Assembly (NCBI GenBank): GCA_038234045.1
Contig: JBBSUX010000099.1
Span: 1-11,451 of the forward strand
Reading direction: 5' to 3'
DNA length: 11,451 bases
Source of the DNA: JBBSUX01 sp038234045
GTDB lineage: Bacteria; Pseudomonadota; Gammaproteobacteria; Burkholderiales; Burkholderiaceae_C
Numbering within the stretch: the stretch's first letter is position 1; each line of letters begins with the position of its first letter. The notes beneath the pieces were generated by a model. It was given only the letters and a program-made list of their open reading frames with translations, ran no database searches and had not been told where the DNA came from. A program made the translations under genes and the position numbers. Of the stretch, positions 6,350 to 11,451 are shown piece by piece.

Positions 6350-7078
6350 ATGGCCGCCGTTGCAAACTTGATCCTGGTGCGCCACGGTGAATCGCAGTGG
6401 AACCGGGACAACCGCTTCACTGGCTGGGCCGATGTCGGTCTGACCGAGGAGGGCGTGGCGCAGATGCGCGACGCCGCGGCGGCCATTCGCGCCGCGGGGC
6501 TGGAATTCGACGTGGCCCACACCTCGGTGCTGCGCCGTTGCATCCGCTCGCAATGGATCCTGCTCGAAGAACTGGACCGCATGTGGGTTCCGCAGGTGTT
6601 GGACTGGCGGCTCAATGAACGTCACTACGGCTCACTGACTGGCAGGTCGAAGTCGGAGACCGTGCAAACCTTCGGTGTGGCTGCGGTTCAGCGCTGGCGC
6701 AGGGCTTACGATGCCGAGCCGCCACCCATCGACGCAGCCGCAGCGGCCTTGGTGCCCCTCGACCGGCGCTATGCGGCGCTGAGTGCCAGTGCGATCCCAC
6801 ACGGCGAGTCCTTGCATCAGACGGTGGCGCGGGTGGCAGCAGTCTGGCACGAGTCCATCGCGCCAGCGCTGCAGTCCGGACAGCGGGTGCTCGTGACCGG
6901 CCACGGGAATGGGTTGCGGGCAATGATCAAGATCATCGAGGAAGTGTCGGACGACGATACCGTGCATCTGGAGGTTGGCAATGCGACGCCTGTGGTTTAT
7001 CAACTCGATGCCGAGTTGCACGCATTGCACAAGTGCGCTCTGCCGATATTGCATCGCCGCCCTTCGGAAATCTTGTGA
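6350..7078 (+). CDS. gpmA: 2,3-bisphosphoglycerate-dependent phosphoglycerate mutase (accessory copy)
   Basis: 242 residues. The ATG at 6350 starts 3 bp after the COG4280 stop, with GAGG at 6337-6340 as ribosome binding site. It interconverts 3- and 2-phosphoglycerate in the cytosol through a phosphohistidine intermediate. The active site is present: LVRHGESQWN with the phospho-accepting His12, the FTGW segment, RLNERHYG with Glu90, and TGHGN with the second His185. Length fits the dPGM family (about 230-250). Differences from typical housekeeping enzymes include GRSKSETVQTFG where GLNKAET-like sequence is usual, GNGLRAM in place of GNSLRAL, and an Ala-rich insertion near 129-133. These changes and the location beside a membrane protein suggest an accessory paralogue whose substrate may have drifted. 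The mutase assignment is sound; the physiological role is inferred. Confidence 0.9.
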   Translation: MAAVANLILVRHGESQWNRDNRFTGWADVGLTEEGVAQMRDAAAAIRAAGLEFDVAHTSVLRRCIRSQWILLEELDRMWVPQVLDWRLNERHYGSLTGRSKSETVQTFGVAAVQRWRRAYDAEPPPIDAAAAALVPLDRRYAALSASAIPHGESLHQTVARVAAVWHESIAPALQSGQRVLVTGHGNGLRAMIKIIEEVSDDDTVHLEVGNATPVVYQLDAELHALHKCALPILHRRPSEIL

Positions 7079-7208
7079 GCGATGCCATCTGCGCGCTGGG
7101 GTGGTCTCGGGGACCGCGTCGTGGGCTGCAGGTCCGTTGGCATGTCAACAGTTCCCACAGGACACACATTACTCGCTGTTGGACGCGTAGCCCTGCTGCG
7201 CTGCGCCG

Positions 7209-7697
7209 TCAGCGCTTGGCCATCTGCTCGAACCGCGCGGAGAACGCCAACATGCGCGACCGGTTTTTTCCGAAGTCGGAGCGCCCGAACGATGAGCGTG
7301 AGCGGAAGTCAATGCGCTGCGCGTGCGCATCGATGCTGAATTCGACCTGATCCCTGAAACCCTTAGTCGTTCTAAACACGACCTCCATTGAAAAGTCGTC
7401 GGACGTGAGAATCTTTGCTTCGGGAAACTTCGCGAGCGTGGCGCGCAGGGCAGCCAGGGCCTGCACTGGCGTGCCTTCAAAGCGCAATGGTGGAAGGCCG
7501 CTGCTGTCGAGCGAATTCACACAGCTGGAGGACACGGTGCAAACCAGGGCGCTGCGGCGTTGTTCCGCCGCAGCGTTGGCGTCGGCAGGCGTGGCTTGGG
7601 CGGCGTGAGAGTCGCGTGCGACACAGCAGACCATTAGCAGCATCAAGACGGGAACGACAGCAAATTGAGCGCGGACTCTTCGCAACACCAAGTTCAT
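7209..7697 (-). CDS. DUF1499 family exported protein
   Basis: 162 residues from the ATG at 7697, five bases after the stop of the SOUL-type gene, so probably translated by coupling because the ribosome binding site is weak. The in-frame extension upstream to 7820 overlaps the SOUL-type gene and is not used. Residues 1-33 form a signal peptide (VLMLLMVCCVARDSHA-AQ). The DUF1499 domain begins with CTVSSSCVNSL near residue 53. It continues through a helical region, a strand with VEFSIDAHAQRIDFRS, and the closing RSSFGRSDFGKNRSRM, which is the family's most recognisable segment. DUF1499 proteins are widespread in proteobacteria and plastids, and no reaction is established. A decayed relative lies at 818-960. 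The gene is convergent with gpmA, with about 130 bp and no strong hairpin between them. Confidence 0.85.
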   Translation of the reverse strand: MNLVLRRVRAQFAVVPVLMLLMVCCVARDSHAAQATPADANAAAEQRRSALVCTVSSSCVNSLDSSGLPPLRFEGTPVQALAALRATLAKFPEAKILTSDDFSMEVVFRTTKGFRDQVEFSIDAHAQRIDFRSRSSFGRSDFGKNRSRMLAFSARFEQMAKR

Positions 7698-7702
7698 GCC
7701 AT

Positions 7703-8071
7703 TCAGTTCGATGTGTCGCGCTGCGAGTCCGGCGGCACAGTCAGCCATATCTCGTTGCGGCGCATGAACCAGGGCGTGTACGGCGGGTCGTATCTGGTAA
7801 GTGTTGGCTCGCCGCTCCACGCAATGTGCGCTGCCTTCAGCGCCGACTCCAACTTGGCCAGGTGCTCGTCGTAGTTGCTCTGCGACCAGAAGCCCGAATA
7901 GCGGATGACGGCGACGCGGTTGCCAGGCACTTCCCGCAGTTGCACCCGTGCATCGAGAGGGCGAATCTCCTCTCCACTGAGTTGCCGGACAACGTCGTAA
8001 TCGGGTTCTTCGGTGGCTTGGGAGAAGAGTGGCATGGTGGCGATCAGTAGAAGAAAAAAGGACTTCAACAT
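7703..8071 (-). CDS. SOUL-family (heme-binding-like) exported protein, internally shortened
   Basis: 122 residues from the ATG at 8071 (no clear Shine-Dalgarno; the ATG at 8098 is an alternative). A signal peptide covers residues 1 to about 19 (MLKSFFLLLIATMPLFSQA). EEPDYDVVRQLSGEEIR matches the start of a SOUL domain. PLDARVQLREVPGNRVAVIR, YSGFWSQSNYDEHLAKLESA and the RYDPPYTPWFMRRNEIWL motif match its C-terminal third. In bacterial SOUL proteins these parts are separated by roughly 70-80 residues that include the conserved MTAPV segment. Here they are joined directly after residue ~36, so the middle of the barrel is missing in frame. The product may not fold or bind ligand normally. It is paired with the DUF1499 gene 5 bp downstream. 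Confidence 0.78.
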   Translation of the reverse strand: MLKSFFLLLIATMPLFSQATEEPDYDVVRQLSGEEIRPLDARVQLREVPGNRVAVIRYSGFWSQSNYDEHLAKLESALKAAHIAWSGEPTLTRYDPPYTPWFMRRNEIWLTVPPDSQRDTSN

Positions 8072-8195
8072 GAGCTGCGATTTTCGGTCTTTGAACATCT
8101 GGCGGGTGGGTGCTGGTCCCCGGGTGTGTTGAAGGTTCGAGCTTGCTCGTGCCGATGCCTTTGCTTCAGTGGAAGGGTGATTCCGGAAAATACAA

Positions 8196-8250
8196 GTCAA
8201 ATAGGGCTGTAGCGCTTTATTTACATGCGCTATTAGCTATCTATTTTAAA
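8196..8250. repeat. AT-rich imperfect palindrome, probable interspersed intergenic repeat
   Basis: The sequence ATAGGGCTGTAGCGC (8201-8215) faces GCGCTATTAGCTAT (8227-8240) as an inverted repeat with one bulge. The perfect inner arms are TAGCGC/GCGCTA, and flanking CAAATAG/CTATTTTA extends it. Its low GC contrasts sharply with both sides. From memory it resembles a palindromic intergenic repeat common in Comamonadaceae genomes (arms with AGCGCT, AT-rich loops). One copy only is seen in this window, so repeat status rests on recollection. Confidence 0.45.
8220..8247 (+). promoter_or_regulatory. Possible sigma70 promoter upstream of the antiporter
   Basis: TTTACA (8220-8225, five of six consensus bases) and TATTTT (8242-8247, four of six) are 16 bases apart and lie in the only AT-rich patch upstream of the antiporter gene. 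It would give a leader of about 210 bases. It overlaps the palindromic element, so the match may be incidental. Confidence 0.25.
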
Positions 8251-8465
8251 TAAAACTCATTGACGCGAATGAAGTGAGATGGAGTCGAATGGCCCACTGC
8301 CGGGATATTGGTTCCATGGAGCGTACGGGGGACGCCGCTTTCGGCCTCGCTGCGCTGATCAGCGGCGCACGGCATGAAGTCACTTCGACCGCGAATATCA
8401 TTTGCGCTCCGGCCCCGCCGCACACGCCCGGCGCACCGCTTTGTTGGGCCATCACCGACGTACAC

Positions 8466-10043
8466 ATGAACCTTATTGACGTCACCTTCATCGTGCTCGG
8501 GCTGACGCTGGTGATAGCGTTGTTCGTGCCGCACACCAGTGTTCCGGCGCCCATAGTCTTCGCCGGCGCGGGTATTGGCGCGGGCGCAGTCTGGCATCTG
8601 GTGCCTTTCCTGCCGGCTATTCATGTGCCGCCGGATCAGGTGCTGTTCATCTTCCTGCCGCCGCTGTTAACGACGGCTGCCTATGCGCTGCCGCTGCGCC
8701 CATTCCGGCGCAATTTACTGCCGATTGCGCTGCTGGCCGTCGGCCTGGTGATCGCAACTGCCGGTGTGGTCGCGTTGATCGGCCACTTCCTTGTCGGGCT
8801 GGGCTGGGCGGCCGCTGTCGTTCTCGGCGCCATCCTTGCACCCCCCGACCCGGTTGCCGCGACCTCCGTGGCTGGCAAGACGGGGCTGGCGCACCGGCTG
8901 GTGGTGATTCTTGAAGGCGAAGGATTGGTCAACGACGCGGTCGCCATCGTTGCCTACGGCATCGCGCTGGAGGCACTGACTACGGGCAAGTTCGAGGCCA
9001 CCCACGCTTTGCTGGCGCTGCTGCAGGAGGCGCCGATTGGCGTGGCCGTCGGGCTTGCGGGGGGCTGGATGGCCGGCGTCCTCAGAAAGCACGTCAGTAC
9101 CGTGCCACTGGAAGTCGGCATATCGCTCACCACTCCCTATCTGGCCTACCACCTCGCCGACCGCTTCGGCGGCTCGGGGGTGCTGGCCGTGGTCGCGCTT
9201 GGGTTCATGCTTCGGTACACGTCGGCCAGGGCTTCGTCGCCGGTTTCGCGTCTGGCCGCGCGTACGGTCTGGAGCTTCGTGCGCTATGCCAGTACCGCGC
9301 TGGTCTTTGTGCTGCTCGGTCTGCTGATCGGCGAGATCGCGGTTGACTGGCCGGGTTGGCCGGTAGCGCGTGCCGGCGCCATTCTGGCCGTGGCTGTCAT
9401 CGTCGTTCGCCTGGTCTGGATGCTGGTGGTGCCGCGCCTGGTGGCGGTGCTTCGTGTAGCCAAGGGGCCGACGCCGACTCTTGGCGAGCAAATTGTTCTC
9501 GGCTGGGCGGGCATGCGGGGCGTTGTTTCGCTCGCGCTGGCGCTGGCTTTGCCGTTGGCCCTTGGCGGCGACGGAAAAACCCGGCACACGATCATCTTCC
9601 TGACCTTGATCGTCATCATCGCCACGCTGGTGTTTCAGGGCATCACGTTGCTGCCGCTGATCCGGCGCCTGAAGGTTGGCGACCCGGGGCTGGAAGAGCG
9701 CGAGGAGCGCAGCGCGCGCAGCCGTGCGCGTCGCTCCAGCGTAGCCGCCACGAAGAACTCGAAGCGGCCAAAGGCAGATCCGGGCGGTGGTTCTGCAGAT
9801 CTGATCGCGCGGCTGGAGTCGGGCAGGATCGGCATCGCACGCTCCGGAGCGCTGGGCAGCAATGCCGAGCATGGACCAGCGCTGCTGCGGTCACTCGATG
9901 CCCAGCGAAAAGTCGTCAATCGCCTGCGCGATGCCGGCCGCATGGGCAGTGCGCTGGCCGAGCGCCTGGACACCGAGCTCGACCTGGATGCCATCAGTGC
10001 AGTGAGCGACGGTGCGCGGCTTACCGACGGCGGCGAAGGTTGA
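8466..10043 (+). CDS. CPA1/NhaP-type Na+(K+)/H+ antiporter
   Basis: 525 residues from the ATG at 8466, which begins the first hydrophobic helix; its ribosome binding site is weak, and the open frame upstream to 8274 lacks antiporter-like sequence. About twelve membrane segments span residues 5-400. Ion-binding motifs of the CPA1 family are present: ILAPPDPVAATSV (Asp128) in the fifth-helix region and LEGEGLVNDAVAIV with the Asn156-Asp157 pair in the next. A late helix carries LGWAGMRGVVSLALALALP, the Arg-containing signature of NhaP/NHE proteins. A cytosolic tail of about 110 residues follows, basic and Ser-rich at first (ERSARSRARRSS), then helical (VVNRLRDAGRMGSALAERL), as in long bacterial NhaP proteins. 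It exchanges a monovalent cation for protons across the inner membrane, supporting pH or salt homeostasis. Which cation is preferred cannot be read from sequence. Confidence 0.92.
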   Translation: MNLIDVTFIVLGLTLVIALFVPHTSVPAPIVFAGAGIGAGAVWHLVPFLPAIHVPPDQVLFIFLPPLLTTAAYALPLRPFRRNLLPIALLAVGLVIATAGVVALIGHFLVGLGWAAAVVLGAILAPPDPVAATSVAGKTGLAHRLVVILEGEGLVNDAVAIVAYGIALEALTTGKFEATHALLALLQEAPIGVAVGLAGGWMAGVLRKHVSTVPLEVGISLTTPYLAYHLADRFGGSGVLAVVALGFMLRYTSARASSPVSRLAARTVWSFVRYASTALVFVLLGLLIGEIAVDWPGWPVARAGAILAVAVIVVRLVWMLVVPRLVAVLRVAKGPTPTLGEQIVLGWAGMRGVVSLALALALPLALGGDGKTRHTIIFLTLIVIIATLVFQGITLLPLIRRLKVGDPGLEEREERSARSRARRSSVAATKNSKRPKADPGGGSADLIARLESGRIGIARSGALGSNAEHGPALLRSLDAQRKVVNRLRDAGRMGSALAERLDTELDLDAISAVSDGARLTDGGEG

Positions 10044-10283
10044 ACTTGCCGTCGTCGTCGATCGCGGCGCGAGATCAGTCGCCTATGCGTGGATGGTGAT
10101 GCCGTGGCTTGTCATGCGGAAAGCTGAAGACCCATCGTCGATCTGTAACAAAACCTTCGACCATGACGGTTCTGTTAGCCTGTCCTCAGCCCACTGGCAG
10201 AAGCGTTTCGCAGCCGCCGCCAGATTCGGCTTAATCGTCCGGATAGCCCAACACGATTACCGACCATCCGGTACCGACACATA
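10044..10283. promoter_or_regulatory. Leader region before the KaiC-like operon
   Basis: These 240 bases must hold the promoter of the two-gene operon unless it is read through from the antiporter. They contain an interrupted inverted repeat, TAACAAAACC (10146-10155) facing GGTTCTGTTA (10168-10177), matching at nine of ten positions with a 12-base centre, about 110 bases before the GTG start. It could be an operator. GGAAAGCT (about 10119) and TCTGT (10143) with a 16-base gap faintly resemble an extracytoplasmic sigma factor promoter, too weak to call. Confidence 0.3.
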
Positions 10284-10706
10284 GTGCACGATCAAATCAT
10301 CAAGTGGGCCCTGGGCGGCTCAGTGATAGACGAGCCGGACTCATCCAGTGTGTCCGAAGCCACCGTTCGGGCGCTGGAACTGTTGCTTTCTCAGCTCGCC
10401 CCGGTTGTGGGGGAGCGCGCCTCACGAGCTTTGTATTCACGCAGCCTTCATTTGGCGCGTTCCTCGTTTGCCCAGCCTGCCGGCGCTGCCGACGAATCGC
10501 GAGTTGACCTGTTCGCCCCCTTGGGGCTTGAGCTGTCATCGCGTTCTGGAGAAGACGCACTCGCTGCGGCTGAATCTCTTTTGCTGGCCTTCTCCGATCT
10601 TCTGATCTTGATGATCGGAGATGCTTTGACCTACCTCCTTTTACGAAAAGCCTGGACCGACCCGGAAGCGGACGCGGGACAGGGATGGACGGAGAAACCG
10701 CTATGA
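10284..10706 (+). CDS. Small protein of unknown function coupled to a KaiC-like ATPase
   Basis: 140 residues from a GTG at 10284; no good Shine-Dalgarno is visible, and a GTG at residue 23 is an alternative start. No signal peptide is present. Two predicted helical blocks, 24-62 (with ALYSRSLHLARSSF) and 88-123 (AESLLLAFSDLLILMIGDALTYLL), are joined by a variable linker, and the tail is acidic. I do not recognise the family. It is not KaiB: the length, the lack of thioredoxin-like strands and the helical pattern all argue against that. The second block is hydrophobic enough to be an amphipathic packing helix or, less likely, one membrane segment. Its stop overlaps the ATG of the ATPase (ATGA at 10703-10706), so the two are translationally coupled and the protein is probably a regulator or partner of that ATPase. 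Confidence 0.75.
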   Translation: MHDQIIKWALGGSVIDEPDSSSVSEATVRALELLLSQLAPVVGERASRALYSRSLHLARSSFAQPAGAADESRVDLFAPLGLELSSRSGEDALAAAESLLLAFSDLLILMIGDALTYLLLRKAWTDPEADAGQGWTEKPL

Positions 10707-11451
10707 ACAAAAAAGTGAGCATTCGCAAGCTGGCAACTGGTGTGCCGGGGCTGGACGCGGTCCTTGGGGGCGGTTTGTCCGAGTTTTCATTCAACATTCT
10801 TGCGGGAGCCCCAGGGGCAGGCAAAACAACGCTTGCCCAGCAAATGATGTTCAGCTTGGCGAACGTGGATCGCAAAGCCATCTTTTTCACGGTGCTCGGA
10901 GAGCCACCACTGAAGATGCTGAGGTACCAGCAGCAATACAGCTTTTTCGACGCTTCGAAACTCGATGACTGCATTCGCTTCGTCAACGTCGGGGACGAAG
11001 TTTCGAGCGGGGACTTCGAGCGGGTGCTCGCACGCATCGTCCAGGAAGTGGAAGAGTTCGAGCCGGGCCTTGTTTTTGTCGATTCCTTTCGTTCCATTGC
11101 CAAGGCTGCGGAGCGAGACGGTAATGGCAACACATTGCAGAATTTTGTTCAACAGCTGGGAATGCACCTCACCCACTGGCAGGCGACGACGTTTTTGATC
11201 GGCGAATACATGACCGTCGACAGTGAGACGAACCCTGTTTTCACCATCGCTGACGGCATCCTTTTGCTGATGCAGAGCCTCAATAGGGATTCGGTCCTGC
11301 GCAAACTTCAGGTTGCCAAGTCGCGTGGCCAAGCAGCGATTGGCGGCCTGCACACCTTCAAGATGAGCGACGAGGGAATCCGCGTGTACCCGCGCACTTT
11401 GTCAGCCGGAGTTCAGCAGCCAGGGGTTGCTACTAGCGTCGGTGCCGCGCA
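10703..11451 (+). CDS. KaiC-like RecA-fold ATPase, 3' end cut off
   Basis: The ATG at 10703 overlaps the previous stop, with GGAG at 10691-10694 eight bases upstream. 249 residues are visible and the frame is open at the window edge. The start KLATGVPGLDAVLGGGL is the typical KaiC/RadA N-terminal motif. GAPGAGKTT at residues 35-43 is Walker A (Lys41) and LVFVD at 123-127 is Walker B (Asp127). Residues 63-73 read TVLGEPPLKML, with a single glutamate (Glu67) where cyanobacterial KaiC has the catalytic Glu-Glu pair. A later LRKLQVAKSRGQA segment (about 211-223) is also usual in the family. This is the non-cyanobacterial type, known from proteobacteria and archaea and often linked to signalling or stress and not to a clock. 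The visible part covers one KaiC domain; a second domain or output domain may follow outside. No kaiB is seen. Confidence 0.88.
   Translation, partial: MNKKVSIRKLATGVPGLDAVLGGGLSEFSFNILAGAPGAGKTTLAQQMMFSLANVDRKAIFFTVLGEPPLKMLRYQQQYSFFDASKLDDCIRFVNVGDEVSSGDFERVLARIVQEVEEFEPGLVFVDSFRSIAKAAERDGNGNTLQNFVQQLGMHLTHWQATTFLIGEYMTVDSETNPVFTIADGILLLMQSLNRDSVLRKLQVAKSRGQAAIGGLHTFKMSDEGIRVYPRTLSAGVQQPGVATSVGAA

Larger units (their letters stand above)
8072..8465. other. 394-bp divergent intergenic region
   Basis: It separates the minus-strand SOUL-type gene from the plus-strand antiporter. It contains an AT-rich palindromic element (8196-8250), a possible plus-strand promoter inside it, and a 12-bp perfect palindrome, CGCTGATCAGCG, at 8353-8364, about 100 bases upstream of the antiporter start. 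A reading frame in phase with the antiporter is open from 8274, but its translation (rich in Arg, Cys and Pro) does not look like part of an antiporter. No small gene is convincing here. Confidence 0.5.

Noticed and set aside
4532..6625. A 697-codon open frame on the minus strand covering the COG4280 gene
   Set aside because: Only its last part (from the ATG at 5170) has a signal peptide and ribosome binding site. The upstream part is Arg/Gln/His-rich antisense of a well-supported membrane protein gene.
7079..7208. A bidirectional terminator between the convergent gpmA and DUF1499 genes
   Set aside because: Only a 4-bp stem (GGTC...GACC near 7107) and scattered GCGC repeats are visible, with no T-rich tract on either strand.
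8715..9872. A 385-codon minus-strand frame opposite the antiporter
   Set aside because: Its composition (Arg, Gln, His, Asp) is typical of antisense to a GC-rich membrane protein gene, and the plus strand has clear antiporter motifs.
1057..10043. Identification as the known transmissible locus of stress tolerance
   Set aside because: clpK, small heat-shock protein, ftsH and hdeD genes are not seen in the window, and the antiporter and secreted helical protein are not enough to claim it.
10144..10170. A PhoB-box-like sequence starting CTGTAAC
   Set aside because: Only the first half site is near consensus; no second 7-base repeat is found at the required 11-base spacing.
10190..10215. A sigma54-like promoter, TGGCAG-n-TTTCGC
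   Set aside because: The GG-GC spacing is two bases too long and the -12 element lacks TTGC.
10284..10706. KaiB identity for the small protein before the KaiC-like gene
   Set aside because: KaiB is about 100 residues with a thioredoxin-like alternating strand-helix pattern. This protein is 140 residues, helical, and has no such motif.

Overview
The window reads as accessory DNA from a GC-rich betaproteobacterium, most likely Burkholderiales and perhaps Comamonadaceae. The grounds are overall base composition, the betaproteobacterial look of the proteins, and an AT-rich palindromic intergenic element near 8196-8250 that resembles repeats I remember from Comamonadaceae genomes. No database search was possible, so family names rest on motifs read directly from the sequence. 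No rRNA, tRNA, CRISPR array, integrase or intact insertion sequence was seen.

Layout. 1-537 (+) is the 3' part of a class I SAM-dependent methyltransferase gene. 538-1056 has no intact gene but carries a decayed DUF1499-like remnant (about 818-960, minus) and a perfect 14-bp-arm terminator hairpin (1015-1044). A minus-strand block follows, read from right to left: a secreted helical protein with a probable one-base deletion near its 3' end (5170-4532, with the lost tail running to 4479), a four-repeat DUF347/COG4705 membrane protein (4449-3670), a DedA-PAP2-LssY_C fusion (3476-1479), and a small secreted PepSY protein (1404-1057). Divergent from it, 5357-7078 (+) holds a COG4280 membrane protein and an accessory phosphoglycerate mutase, separated by 3 bp. 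Next is a minus-strand pair (8071-7209): a SOUL-type protein that appears internally shortened, then a DUF1499 protein. A CPA1/NhaP-type cation/proton antiporter (8466-10043, +) and a two-gene operon of a small unrecognised protein and a KaiC-like ATPase (10284 to beyond 11451, +) close the window.

Taken together, most products sit in or across the envelope: three secreted or periplasmic proteins, a lipid-phosphatase/DedA fusion, two poorly characterised polytopic membrane proteins and an antiporter. With the terminal KaiC-like module this resembles a stress- or envelope-tolerance cargo region assembled from several short cassettes. Two or three genes show decay (frameshift, internal deletion, truncated paralogue), as is common in accessory islands. 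That shared role is inference from gene content, not something the sequence proves. The best candidates for something little described are the KaiC-like operon with its small coupled partner, and the COG4280-phosphoglycerate mutase pair, whose membrane protein carries a duplicated E-x-x-E motif recalling iron permeases.
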